Shown here piece after piece: positions 1 to 7,111 of a stretch of 7,185 bases of DNA (its first letter is position 1; every line of letters starts with the position of its first letter). Origin of the DNA: Chloroflexota bacterium (GTDB taxonomy: Bacteria; Chloroflexota; Anaerolineae; Anaerolineales; Villigracilaceae); the NCBI GenBank assembly GCA_021823555.1, contig JAKANW010000138.1, positions 1-7,185 on the forward strand, in the 5' to 3' direction. The translations under genes and the position numbers were made by a program. A model generated the notes under the pieces. The model searched no databases. It saw only the letters and a program-made list of their open reading frames with translations, and was not told the DNA's origin.

Positions 1-1501
1 TGATCCCCACCAGCACGTCGAATACGCCCAGGCGCAGGTCGCGCAAAATCGCGATTCGTTCCAGCGTCTCCACTTCCGAATGCAGGTAATGGACTTTGAT
101 CCCCAATTCCTGCATGTACTCGGACAAGTCCTCTGCCATGCGTTTGGTCAATGTGGTGACGAGAACACGCTCACCTCCCTCGACCCTTTGCCTGATCTCT
201 CCGACCAGGTCATCCACCTGGCCTTTGGTGGGACGCACTTCCACATCCGGGTCAATGAGTCCCGTCGGGCGGATGATCTGCTCGACAATCTGCTCAGCGC
301 ACTCCATTTCATACGGTCCGGGTGTGGCGGATGTGTAAATGGTGGAACCCATTACTTCTTCAAATTCATTGAACTTCAACGGACGATTGTCCAGCGCGCT
401 GGGCAGGCGGAAACCGTACTCGACCAGCGTCTCTTTGCGCGAGCGGTCGCCATTGTACATGCCGCGGATCTGCGGCACGGTCATGTGACTCTCATCCAGC
501 ACCAGCAGGTAATCGCTGGGCAGGAAGTCAATCAGCGTCCACGGATGGGTACCCGGAGCGCGGCCATCCAGGTGGCGCGAGTAGTTCTCGATGCCGGAGC
601 AATAGCCCACTTCCTTGAGCATCTCCAGGTCATAGCGGGCGCGTTGTTCAAGACGCTGCGCTTCCAGCAATTTACCGGTCTCCTTGAACATTTTGAGGCG
701 CTCATCCAACTCGCCTTCGATATTGGCGATGGCTTCCTTCATCCTATCCGAATCAGTCAAATACTGTTTGGCTGGATAGATCGAGACTTCGTTCGGCTCA
801 TCGAGCACTTCACCCGTGAGCGGATTGAACTGCATGATGTGCTCGACCTCATCGCCAAAAAAAATGATGCGGAAGCCGCGCTTCTCTTCGTAGGCCGGGA
901 TGATCTCCAGCGTGTCGCCGCGCACGCGGAAGGTGCCGGGACGCAGTTCCATGTCATTACGCTGGTATTGTGATTCAATTAATTGCCGGAGCAACGCATT
1001 GCGGCGGTACAACTGCCCCGCCTGCAAAACCACTGTCCCCTTGCCGAATTCCTCCGGCGACCCCAAACCATAGATGCAGGACACCGAGGCGACAATGATC
1101 ACATCCCGCCGCGAGATCAATGCAGTTGTAGCAGCCAGGCGCAAACGCTCGATCTCTTCGTTGATCTCGGTCTCTTTTTCGATATAGAGATCATGGCGCG
1201 GGACGTAGGCTTCCGGCTGGTAGTAATCGTAATAAGATACAAAGTATTCGACCGCGTTCTCCGGGAAGAATTCCTTGAACTCGGAATACAATTGTGCAGC
1301 CAGGGTCTTGTTGTGCGCCATGATCAGCGCCGGAATCTGCAATTGCTGGATAACCGATGCAATCGTAAAGGTCTTGCCTGTGCCTGTCGCGCCGAGCAAA
1401 ACCTGGTTGCGTTTGCCATTGCGGACGCCTTCGACGAGTCCGCTGATGGCTTCGGGCTGGTCGCCCATGGGCTGAAAGGGAGCTTGAAGTTTGAAGTCCA
1501 T
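1..1501 (-). CDS. uvrB: UvrB, excinuclease ABC subunit B (C-terminal part beyond window)
   Basis: UvrB is the damage-verifying helicase-like subunit of nucleotide excision repair: UvrA loads it at a lesion, it opens the strands and recruits UvrC for the dual incision. I translated the minus strand from the ATG at 1501 and it stays open to the left edge (500 complete codons; full-length UvrB is usually about 660-680 residues, so the last helicase motifs and the UvrC-binding tail are outside). Visible: N-terminus [19 protein letters not shown]; Walker A GATGTGKT at residues 37-44; the damage-binding beta-hairpin signature [10 protein letters not shown] at 90-99; SVSCIYGLG at about 139-147; [10 protein letters not shown] at 211-220; the Walker B DESH at 336-339; TSATPGPYE after it. 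No canonical Shine-Dalgarno precedes the start, but the N-terminus aligns with the family as remembered and no better in-frame start exists. It lies downstream of a terminator and a LexA-type box, so it is probably transcribed separately from mfd. Confidence 0.98.
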   Translation of the reverse strand, partial: MDFKLQAPFQPMGDQPEAISGLVEGVRNGKRNQVLLGATGTGKTFTIASVIQQLQIPALIMAHNKTLAAQLYSEFKEFFPENAVEYFVSYYDYYQPEAYVPRHDLYIEKETEINEEIERLRLAATTALISRRDVIIVASVSCIYGLGSPEEFGKGTVVLQAGQLYRRNALLRQLIESQYQRNDMELRPGTFRVRGDTLEIIPAYEEKRGFRIIFFGDEVEHIMQFNPLTGEVLDEPNEVSIYPAKQYLTDSDRMKEAIANIEGELDERLKMFKETGKLLEAQRLEQRARYDLEMLKEVGYCSGIENYSRHLDGRAPGTHPWTLIDFLPSDYLLVLDESHMTVPQIRGMYNGDRSRKETLVEYGFRLPSALDNRPLKFNEFEEVMGSTIYTSATPGPYEMECAEQIVEQIIRPTGLIDPDVEVRPTKGQVDDLVGEIRQRVEGGERVLVTTLTKRMAEDLSEYMQELGIKVHYLHSEVETLERIAILRDLRLGVFDVLVGI

Positions 1502-1523
1502 TTTTTATCATTAAGGCAAAAGG

Positions 1524-1535
1524 GAACGGGTGTTC
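1524..1535 (-). promoter_or_regulatory. LexA-type SOS operator (GAAC-N4-GTTC) of uvrB
   Basis: On the minus strand the sequence reads GAACACCCGTTC, a perfect GAAC-N4-GTTC dyad. This is the core of the LexA/DinR box known from Firmicutes and Actinobacteria (consensus CGAAC-N4-GTTYG). It lies 22 bases upstream of the uvrB start codon and just downstream of a candidate extended -10, so it would overlap the transcription start, where a repressor blocks initiation. uvrB is a classic SOS gene. The dyad is seen directly; LexA binding is inferred, and no lexA gene is in the window. Confidence 0.7.
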
Positions 1536-1537
1536 TA

Positions 1538-1546
1538 ATTCTACCA
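1538..1546 (-). promoter_or_regulatory. Candidate extended -10 promoter of uvrB
   Basis: The minus strand reads TGGTAGAAT, an extended -10 (TGn followed by TAGAAT, five of six matches to TATAAT). No convincing -35 lies at the usual distance, because that position falls in the terminator hairpin; extended -10 promoters often do without one. The predicted start near 1531 would give a leader of about 30 bases and would lie within the GAAC-N4-GTTC dyad. It is the only reasonable promoter between the terminator and uvrB. Confidence 0.4.
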
Positions 1547-1550
1547 CAAC

Positions 1551-1580
1551 AAAAAGCCGAGGACGTGATTCGCCCTCGGC
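1551..1580 (-). terminator. Rho-independent terminator after the lipoprotein gene
   Basis: On the minus strand a 10-base-pair GC-rich stem (arms GCCGAGGGCG and CGTCCTCGGC, one G-U pair) with a 5-base loop AATCA is followed at once by TTTTT. It begins 23 bases after the TAA of the lipoprotein gene and lies upstream of uvrB. It closes the pth-mfd-lipoprotein unit and separates it from uvrB. Confidence 0.88.
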
Positions 1581-1603
1581 AACGGGAACAGGCTTGAGGT
1601 CCG

Positions 1604-2335
1604 TTAGTGAAGCGAGGAGTAGGGAAAGGTTTCATTCGGGGCGTACCAGTCCATCGGATTAATGTCGCCCATCGCAGGCAGACTCTCTGATGGATAGGTG
1701 AGCGTGCCCGTGATGCCGCCCTCGGGCTTGAGAGTGGGCGGCTCCACCAGGTTCGGAGAAGGCGTAGGCCCGGGCATGGGCGGGAAGGCGTTAGCCGCAA
1801 CGTACCAGTCGCCAGGGTTGATGTTTTGCGTGATCTGTCCGGCTGTCACCGTAACCGTCACGAGGGCATGATTATTTGCATTCCCGCGCATTACCTCGGT
1901 AAATCCCCCAGCCAGTCCAACTGGGAACCCTGCTCCGCCGAGGCTGTAGGCCACCACCGTATACGTTCCCGGCGGCAAGTTATTAAGTTGATACCAGTTC
2001 TGCCCCGCGGGGGTATCCACATAAAAGTAGGATTGGCTGTTTGTTGCGCTGAACACAACCACACGCATGGCAGGCAGGGAATCAGCGGGATAGTTCAGGG
2101 CGCCAGCAATGGAACCGGTCGTTACGATCGTTGGCGTAGAAGGCGCTGAGGCCGCCGGCCTTGGCGTGGAAACCGCCGCCTGCGCGGTCAACGCCACAAA
2201 GGTTTGCTGGACGATCTGGTCAAGGCTGGGAGTGGGGGCAATGGTCGGCGCGCAGGCCGCGGCCATCAAAACCAGTAATAAAAAGAGAACTGCGATGCGC
2301 TTTTTTATTCGAATGCTCCTCGATGGATACGGCAC
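1604..2335 (-). CDS. Predicted surface lipoprotein with one complete and one internally deleted domain repeat
   Basis: The 243-residue product has a basic N-terminus (R9-IKKR), a hydrophobic stretch (14-27) and a lipobox ending AAAC with Cys28, so it is probably a lipid-anchored exported protein. A Pro/Thr/Ala-rich segment (29-73) leads to a domain (74-188) beginning GSIAGALNYPADSLPAM, with LPPGTYTVVAY at 120-130 and ending NINPGDWYVAANAFPPMP. It resembles a carboxypeptidase-regulatory-like beta-sandwich. After a Pro-rich linker the same opening returns (GGITGTLTYPSESLPAM, 206-222) but runs straight into the domain's ending (DINPMDWYAPNETFP), so the second copy lacks about 79 residues. The start is GTG, 22 bases after the mfd stop and without a Shine-Dalgarno; the only AGGAG lies inside the gene at 2320-2316, seven bases before an ATA codon (Ile10). 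I know of similar proteins in Anaerolineae from memory; the function is unknown. Confidence 0.85.
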   Translation of the reverse strand: MPYPSRSIRIKKRIAVLFLLLVLMAAACAPTIAPTPSLDQIVQQTFVALTAQAAVSTPRPAASAPSTPTIVTTGSIAGALNYPADSLPAMRVVVFSATNSQSYFYVDTPAGQNWYQLNNLPPGTYTVVAYSLGGAGFPVGLAGGFTEVMRGNANNHALVTVTVTAGQITQNINPGDWYVAANAFPPMPGPTPSPNLVEPPTLKPEGGITGTLTYPSESLPAMGDINPMDWYAPNETFPYSSLH

Positions 2336-2357
2336 AGGTTAAGGGACGTTCGCGCGG

Positions 2358-5300
2358 CTAACCATCACCCAATTGTCTCAACACTTCCAGCAGCCTGACC
2401 GTCCAGGATTCATCCTTGGAAAACGTGACCCAATAAGCCGACTTGCCACCCCGGACGCCTGGTCCAGCATCCGGCAAGCGCTTCGCTTCGGACCCATCGG
2501 CTGGTTCCGGAAAACGGAGCATGACCTGTCCCCCCTCCCAACTGACGACGTTCAAGCCGATCTTCTCGGCGCGCAACTTGACGCTCATCTGGTAGAACAG
2601 GTTCTGCATCATTTCGGGCAGCGGACCGAAGCGGTCACGGAACTCGGCAGCCAGCGCATCGATCTCGGTCTCGTCGCGCAGGTCGGCGATGCGGCGATAG
2701 AGTCGCAGGCGCAGGTCCTGGTCAGGGATGTAATCGGAGGGAATGCCCACCGCGAGAGGCAAATCCACGTTGACGGGCATGGCAACGGGTTGAAGGTTAA
2801 AGGCCTGCCCTGAGCCTGATCGAAGGGTTGGAAAGTTGGAAGGTTGTTCGGCCTGACCAACCTGTAACTTTGAACCTGCAAACCTTAAACGACGGACAGC
2901 ATCGGCAAGCAATCGCGTGTATAGGTGAAAGCCAACATCCTGAATAAATCCGTGTTGGCGCGTGCCAAGCAATTCGCCCGCCCCGCGGATTTCCAGGTCG
3001 CGCATGGCGATCGAGTAGCCGGCGCCAAGCTGGGTATTTTCGGCGATCACTTCCAGGCGCTGCTGGCCTTCAAACGTTGGAGGCAGTTTATTATGGCGGA
3101 AGAAATAAGTGTAAGCGCGCATGGCCCCGCGTCCCACACGCCCGCGTAGTTGGTAGAGCTGCGCCAGGCCGAAGGTGTCGGCGCGGTCCACGATCAACGT
3201 GTTGGCGTTTGGAATGTCAAGACCCGATTCAATGATCGTGGTGGAGAGCAGGATATCAATCACACCGGCTGTGAAGCGGTGCATGACCCCCGAGAGTTCC
3301 TGTTCCGGCATCTGGCCGTGAGCGATTTCCACGCGCGCTTCAGGCACGAGCTGCCCAAGGTGGGCTTGCATCGCGTCAATCGTGTGGACGCGGTTGTGTA
3401 CAAAAAAGATCTGGCCACCGCGCTCCAGTTCGCGCAGGATGGCCTGCCGCACCAGTTTTGGCGAATAGGGGCCAACATGCGTGACGATCGGCAGGCGTTC
3501 TTCGGGCGGCGTGTTCAAATTCGAGATATCGCGCACGCCGGTCAGCGCCATGTAGAGCGTGCGCGGGATGGGCGTGGCCGTCAGGGTCAACACGTCCACT
3601 TCGGTGCGCAACTTCTTGAGGTGCTCCTTGTGCGTCACCCCGAAGCGCTGCTCCTCGTCAATGACCACCAGCCCCAAATCCTTGAATTGAACGTCGGAGG
3701 AGATCAAGCGGTGCGTGCCGATGATGATGTCCACCTCGCCCAGGGCAAGGGCCAGCAGGATCTCGCTTTGTTCGCGCGGGGTGCGGAAACGTGAGAGCAT
3801 CTCCACTTTGACCGGGAAAGCCGCCAGGCGTTGCAGAAATGTCTCATAGTGCTGCTGCGCCAAAACGGTCGTAGGCACCAGGATGGCAACCTGCTTGCCA
3901 TCCATCACAGCCTTGAAGGCCGCCCGCAAGGCGACTTCGGTTTTACCATAGCCCACATCGCCGCATAACAGGCGATCCATGGGACGCGGTATTTCCATGT
4001 CGCGTTTGATCTCGGCCAAGGCACGCTTCTGGTCTTCGGTCTCAACGTATGGGAAGGAATCTTCCAACTCCTTCTGCCAGGTGGTATCGGCAGGATAAGC
4101 ATAGCCGACCGAGACCTGCCGCCGGGCATACAGGTCGAGCAATTCTTCGGCCACTTTCCGTACCGCTTCCTTGACGCGCGCTTTCTTCTCCAACCAGACC
4201 TGGCCACCGAGATGGTCGAGGGCCGGGACGCCGCCATCCGCGCCAACGTATCGTGTCAGACGGTCAGCCTGGTGCACGGGGACGAAGAGCGTATCCCCAC
4301 CCTCGTATTCCACCGCCAAAAACTCGCGTTCGTGTCCATCCAGTTGTCGTTGGACGAGGCCGGTAAAGCGGCCAATGCCGTGATCCACGTGTACCACCAG
4401 GTCGCCCGGCTGGAGGTCCGCGTAGAACATTTCGGGAGCCTCCGCGGAAGGCCGCTGGCGGAGACGCGGCTGGGGCCGCTCCCAGCCAAAGACTTCCGAG
4501 TCTGTGATCAGATAGAGGTCACCGAGTTGCCAACCTTCGGAAAGCGAGGCTTCGATAAAAGTAATTGACAGTGGACGGGGGACGGAGGACGGTGAGTCTT
4601 TTTCGGTCAACAGTCCACGGTCCACGGTCTGATTCCAAAGTTCTTCTAGGCGGGCGCGTTGACGCGAGACAATCACAACCTGCTTGTCCGCTTTGACCAG
4701 ACCCGCCAGATAATCTTCAAACGGCTTGAGCCGCCCGGCGAACCGTTCGATGTGCCCGAACTGCTCCGCCAAATTATCCACTGATACTTGGTCACTGGCC
4801 ACTGGCTCTGCGGGGCGCCCCAATTCCAACTCAACGCGCCCATGCAAACTGTCCCGCAACTCCGACCACGTCAAATACGGGATCGGGAAATCGGGCGCCA
4901 GCGTACCTTCTTCGATACTCTCCTGCTTGAGTTTGATGGCTTGTTCTTCCACTTCATTGGACATGATTTCGATCAAGCCGAGATCATCCATCAGCACCAG
5001 CGACTTGGCGGGCAGATAATCCAACAGGCTGGACGGGGTGGAATGCAGCCATGGAATGTGGAATTCAGTGAACTGGGAATCGGTCTGATCCTCGTTTCTC
5101 GCTGCATCCAGGATGAACTCACGAGCCGGGGTAATCAGAATAGACTCTAATTTCTCAATGGTGCGCTGGGAGGCCGGGTCGAAGCGGCGAATGGTTTCCA
5201 CCTCATCGCCAAAGAAATCCAGGCGGACGGGATGCGCTTCGGTCAACGGCCAGGCATCCAGCAGACCGCCGCGATGGGAAAACTGTCCTGGCTCGAGCAC

Positions 5301-5828
5301 AGTATTGACGCGCTGGTAGCCGATCCCGCCCCAGGATCGCAGCAACACCTCCGGCTGGACCTTTTGCCCTGTCGAGATTTTTTTGCACGCTTTGAGGTAA
5401 TCCCGCCTTGGAAGCGTGCGCGTCATCAACGCCCGGACAGAGGCCACCACGGACGGAGGCATTTCCGGCTTTTGGGCAAACGGCAGGTGATAGGCGGCCA
5501 ACGCCGTGAGAGCTGAGAGGCGTTCGCGGCGCGTGGTCACGCCCCAGGCTGCCTGCTCATAAAACAACGGATTCGGCTCGGCAAACAAATAACGCGGCGA
5601 CTCGAGCCAGAAGCCCAACTCATCGAAGAGCGCCAGCGCATGGTCCGCGCGGTCGGTAATGAGCAGGATTGGTTGGTTCAAATCCCCCTGCAAAGCAGCC
5701 AGCACCGGCAGGCGCGCAGAACGAGGCAGGGCCAATGCGGACAAGGTTTTGCCGGCCTGCACACCCGCCAGAAGGGAGCGATACGCTGGCAGAGACTGAA
5801 TAGATGAGACAAGAAGTTGTGATGACAC
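2358..5828 (-). CDS. mfd: Mfd, transcription-repair coupling factor
   Basis: Mfd (1156 residues; E. coli 1148) is a DNA translocase that pushes stalled RNA polymerase off damaged DNA and recruits UvrA/UvrB. In order: UvrB-like N-terminal module (about 10-330), including [19 protein letters not shown] and DFFGDEVE near 170-211; a variable linker/D3 region (about 335-455); the polymerase-interacting CarD-like domain (472-570, starting [19 protein letters not shown]); RecG-like motor domains with Walker A GDVGYGKT (623-630), DEEQ (724-727), TATPIPR (750-756) and QLRGRVGR (893-900); the TRG motif region through [13 protein letters not shown] (about 930-961); and the C-terminal D7 regulatory domain (about 1018-1156). 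The start is GTG, bounded by an in-frame TAA a few codons upstream. Three inter-domain linkers contain tandem repeats in frame (residues about 342-351, 399-421, 980-1014). Adjacency of pth and mfd is common in bacteria. Confidence 0.98.
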   Translation of the reverse strand: MSSQLLVSSIQSLPAYRSLLAGVQAGKTLSALALPRSARLPVLAALQGDLNQPILLITDRADHALALFDELGFWLESPRYLFAEPNPLFYEQAAWGVTTRRERLSALTALAAYHLPFAQKPEMPPSVVASVRALMTRTLPRRDYLKACKKISTGQKVQPEVLLRSWGGIGYQRVNTVLEPGQFSHRGGLLDAWPLTEAHPVRLDFFGDEVETIRRFDPASQRTIEKLESILITPAREFILDAARNEDQTDSQFTEFHIPWLHSTPSSLLDYLPAKSLVLMDDLGLIEIMSNEVEEQAIKLKQESIEEGTLAPDFPIPYLTWSELRDSLHGRVELELGRPAEPVASDQVSVDNLAEQFGHIERFAGRLKPFEDYLAGLVKADKQVVIVSRQRARLEELWNQTVDRGLLTEKDSPSSVPRPLSITFIEASLSEGWQLGDLYLITDSEVFGWERPQPRLRQRPSAEAPEMFYADLQPGDLVVHVDHGIGRFTGLVQRQLDGHEREFLAVEYEGGDTLFVPVHQADRLTRYVGADGGVPALDHLGGQVWLEKKARVKEAVRKVAEELLDLYARRQVSVGYAYPADTTWQKELEDSFPYVETEDQKRALAEIKRDMEIPRPMDRLLCGDVGYGKTEVALRAAFKAVMDGKQVAILVPTTVLAQQHYETFLQRLAAFPVKVEMLSRFRTPREQSEILLALALGEVDIIIGTHRLISSDVQFKDLGLVVIDEEQRFGVTHKEHLKKLRTEVDVLTLTATPIPRTLYMALTGVRDISNLNTPPEERLPIVTHVGPYSPKLVRQAILRELERGGQIFFVHNRVHTIDAMQAHLGQLVPEARVEIAHGQMPEQELSGVMHRFTAGVIDILLSTTIIESGLDIPNANTLIVDRADTFGLAQLYQLRGRVGRGAMRAYTYFFRHNKLPPTFEGQQRLEVIAENTQLGAGYSIAMRDLEIRGAGELLGTRQHGFIQDVGFHLYTRLLADAVRRLRFAGSKLQVGQAEQPSNFPTLRSGSGQAFNLQPVAMPVNVDLPLAVGIPSDYIPDQDLRLRLYRRIADLRDETEIDALAAEFRDRFGPLPEMMQNLFYQMSVKLRAEKIGLNVVSWEGGQVMLRFPEPADGSEAKRLPDAGPGVRGGKSAYWVTFSKDESWTVRLLEVLRQLGDG
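2787..2890 (-). repeat. REP-like element flanked by short-period tandem repeats, inside mfd
   Basis: A composite of short repeats lies in frame in mfd and encodes residues about 980-1014, between the second motor domain and D7. On the plus strand, 2859-2890 is a 7-base array (AACCTGT, AACTTTG, AACCTGC, AAACCTT, AAAC); 2827-2846 is a period-8 run (GTTGGAAA, GTTGGAAG, GTTG); 2787-2800 holds GGGTTGA and AGGTTAA. Between them, 2803-2827 on the minus strand contains CTTCGATCAGGCTCAGGG followed by CAGGC, which resembles the CTTCGACAGGCTCAGGGC-type repeats I remember scattered in environmental bacterial genomes. It yields the low-complexity peptide [18 protein letters not shown]. Confidence 0.75.
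4567..4632 (-). repeat. Two facing heptanucleotide arrays inside mfd
   Basis: On the plus strand, 4571-4591 holds three 7-base units (GTGGACG, GGGGACG, GAGGACG) and 4605-4632 holds four (GGTCAAC, AGTCCAC, GGTCCAC, GGTCTGA). The two arrays are roughly inverted to each other (GTGGAC against GTCCAC), so a hairpin is possible. They encode residues about 399-421 of Mfd ([17 protein letters not shown] and onward), a segment that looks like an extra loop before the conserved [12 protein letters not shown]. Confidence 0.72.
4778..4805 (-). repeat. Heptanucleotide array of NCACTGR type inside mfd
   Basis: On the plus strand four consecutive 7-base units CCACTGA, TACTTGG, TCACTGG and CCACTGG share a consensus close to NCACTGG. 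They encode residues about 342-351 of Mfd ([10 protein letters not shown]), in the poorly conserved linker after the UvrB-like module. The 7-base period does not match codon phase, so the repetition does not reflect amino-acid repetition. Confidence 0.68.
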
Positions 5829-5839
5829 GTTTTTATATC

Positions 5840-5862
5840 TTTATAGTGGAGCGGATTGCCAA
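5840..5862 (-). promoter_or_regulatory. Possible weak promoter or hairpin in the pth-mfd gap
   Basis: The 50-base gap between pth and mfd (5829-5878) is the most AT-rich spot here. On the minus strand it has TTGGCA (5862-5857) and, 11 bases later, TATAAA (5845-5840); a second TATAAA lies at -19 spacing but almost touches the GTG start. Neither spacing is standard. A small dyad GGATTG-C-CAATCC (5853-5865) overlaps it, without a T-tract, so it is not a terminator. This may give mfd some expression of its own, but the support is weak. Confidence 0.22.
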
Positions 5863-5878
5863 TCCACACCCACATCTG

Positions 5879-6469
5879 CTATTTCAGTTCATTCACCGAC
5901 CCATTGAACTTATTCATCGCCTTATCCAGCCCATTGACCACGAATTCCAACGCGGCATCGGCAGCGCGATCAAGAATGTCGGAGAGGATGGGCAGGTCAT
6001 CTTTTGAGAAATCCTGCAACACATAAGCGGCGGGATCCATGCGACCAGGTGGGCGCCCGATGCCTATCCGCAAGCGGGGAAAGTCCTTGGAACCGAGCCG
6101 TTCGATGGCAGACGCCACACCTTTCTGTCCGCCCGCTCCCCCGCCCGGGCGAATGCGCAGCGTGCCGAAGGACAGGTCAAGATCATCGTGGGCGACCAGC
6201 AGGTTTTCGAGCGGAAGTTTGTAGAAATGCGCCAGTCCCTGCACAGACTGGCCAGACAGATTCATATACGTCTGCGGCTTGGCCAGGATGAGTTTGCGCT
6301 CCTGGTAAACGGCTGTCGTGACAATTGCCTTCGCTTGCAATTTCATGCCGCGCGCGTTCAAACGGACGGCGAGGCGGTCAATCAGCATGAAGCCGACGTT
6401 GTGGCGGTTGCCTTTGTATTCGCGGCCCGGGTTGCCGAGGCCGACCAGCAAGAAAGTGTCAGGTGTCAT
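5879..6469 (-). CDS. pth: Peptidyl-tRNA hydrolase
   Basis: Pth cleaves the ester bond of peptidyl-tRNAs that drop off ribosomes, recycling tRNA in the cytosol; it is essential in most bacteria. At 196 residues the length matches the family (E. coli 194). Visible: VGLGNPG at 9-15 with Asn13; catalytic His23 in NRHNVGF; AKPQTYMNLSG at 63-73 with the substrate-binding Asn70; HDDLDL at 94-99 with the acidic partner of the catalytic His (Asp95); the glycine-rich GGGAGGQKGV at 109-118; FPRLRIGIGRPPGRMDPAAYVLQDF. In the glycine-rich loop, Gln-Lys stands where E. coli has His-Asn (Asn114). The ATG starts 3 bases after the upstream stop, with no Shine-Dalgarno, so translation is probably coupled. The first five residues, MTPDT, come from a 7-base repeat and extend beyond the usual MK-LIVGLGNPG start; TTG at Leu7 is an alternative. 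Confidence 0.97.
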   Translation of the reverse strand: MTPDTFLLVGLGNPGREYKGNRHNVGFMLIDRLAVRLNARGMKLQAKAIVTTAVYQERKLILAKPQTYMNLSGQSVQGLAHFYKLPLENLLVAHDDLDLSFGTLRIRPGGGAGGQKGVASAIERLGSKDFPRLRIGIGRPPGRMDPAAYVLQDFSKDDLPILSDILDRAADAALEFVVNGLDKAMNKFNGSVNELK

Positions 6470-6476
6470 GTGTCAG
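6456..6476 (-). repeat. Perfect 7-base tandem repeat forming the stop/start junction before pth
   Basis: On the plus strand GTGTCAG occurs at 6456-6462 and again at 6470-6476, with GTGTCAT between, so on the minus strand the units are CTGACAC, ATGACAC, CTGACAC. The first unit transcribed supplies the TGA stop of the upstream gene, the middle one supplies the ATG of pth, and the rest encodes its first residues. The repeat is exact apart from one base in the middle unit. Confidence 0.8.
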
Positions 6477-7111
6477 GAGCGGCGCAGCCGCAGGAAGATG
6501 CCCAGTATGATGAATAAGATCAGGGCCAGGAGCGCACCGCGCCCAAACGTGGATAAGATGGATGCAACCGTCAGGGCAGCGGGGTTGGCGGACAGCGGCG
6601 TGGGCGTGGGATAATTCGAGGGAACGGTGGCAGGCAGGACGGTCAGAGGAGGAAGCGTGGGCGCAGGGGTGGGAGTCTGTGTGATGGTAGCAGTCGTGGT
6701 TGGTAAAACAGTCTGCTCCGCTTCCAACGTTGAGATAGCGGTAGCTGTTGGGGTCAGCGAATAGTTGCGCACCTGTAAGCCGGTCACGGTGGCATCCTGG
6801 GTTGTGCCATCCTGCAAATATACCCGCAGGCGCAGGATGTAGTCGCCATCGGTCAGAGAGGTCGTGTCCCAGGTGGCGAGTGTGCCGCCTTCCACAGGCT
6901 GGTTGATCGTAGCGATCAGAAACCATGTGCCTGTCGGGTCGTTGGCATAGGCAAAGGCCAATTCGCTATACAGGAATGTAGCCGGATCAACCACGTTGTC
7001 ACCGGTCACGTTGACTGGCCCGCGCAGGGTTTCTCCGGGAAGCGGCGACGTAATCCCGATCGGCGACGAGAACAGCCTTAGCAGGATGAAGCCAGCCAGC
7101 AGCCACTGCAT
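6473..7111 (-). CDS. Membrane-anchored extracellular protein with Thr/Pro stalk, function unknown
   Basis: From the ATG at 7111 the product has 212 residues. It has an N-terminal hydrophobic segment (MQWLLAGFILLRLF, a signal peptide or membrane helix), a compact domain (about 19-116: ITSPLPGETLRGPVNVTG, SELAFAYANDPTGTWFLIA, GTLATWDTTSLTDGDY, LRLRVYLQDG) that looks like an Ig-like beta-sandwich, a long Thr/Pro-rich stalk (about 119-178), and a C-terminal membrane helix (about 192-208, ALLALILFIILGIFL) with a basic tail RLRRS. This suggests a domain held outside the cell on a stalk. I remember similar proteins in Anaerolineae but no function. I prefer 7111 because its ATG overlaps the stop of an upstream reading frame (TGATG); an in-frame ATG at 7153 would add 14 residues and overlap that frame by 43 bases. 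It ends 3 bases before pth. Confidence 0.82.
   Translation of the reverse strand: MQWLLAGFILLRLFSSPIGITSPLPGETLRGPVNVTGDNVVDPATFLYSELAFAYANDPTGTWFLIATINQPVEGGTLATWDTTSLTDGDYILRLRVYLQDGTTQDATVTGLQVRNYSLTPTATAISTLEAEQTVLPTTTATITQTPTPAPTLPPLTVLPATVPSNYPTPTPLSANPAALTVASILSTFGRGALLALILFIILGIFLRLRRS

Noticed and set aside
857..864. Run of eight A (T on the coding strand) in uvrB as a possible frameshift
   Set aside because: The frame continues correctly through [10 protein letters not shown] on both sides, so the run is normal coding sequence.
80..973. Long plus-strand open frame opposite uvrB
   Set aside because: It is a shadow of uvrB, whose minus-strand translation carries family motifs throughout; the plus-strand product resembles nothing known to me.
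1484..1497. Two adjacent TTGAAGT heptamers at the uvrB start
   Set aside because: They encode FKLQ in the conserved UvrB N-terminus, so two copies are most simply chance or protein constraint.
1509..1511. ATG upstream of the uvrB start as an alternative start
   Set aside because: It is out of frame with the UvrB reading frame.
983..1597. Plus-strand open frame over the uvrB start and the terminator
   Set aside because: It runs antisense through uvrB, the LexA-type box and the terminator hairpin; it has no recognisable domain.
3150..3794. Plus-strand open frame opposite the Mfd helicase domains
   Set aside because: It lies antisense to the best conserved Mfd motifs, and its length is explained by codon bias of the real gene.
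5853..5865. Dyad GGATTG-C-CAATCC between pth and mfd as a terminator
   Set aside because: The stem is short, the loop is a single base and no T-tract follows on the minus strand.
6459..6926. Second minus-strand frame within the stalk protein gene
   Set aside because: It is an out-of-frame shadow; the chosen frame has a membrane helix, stalk and recognisable domain.
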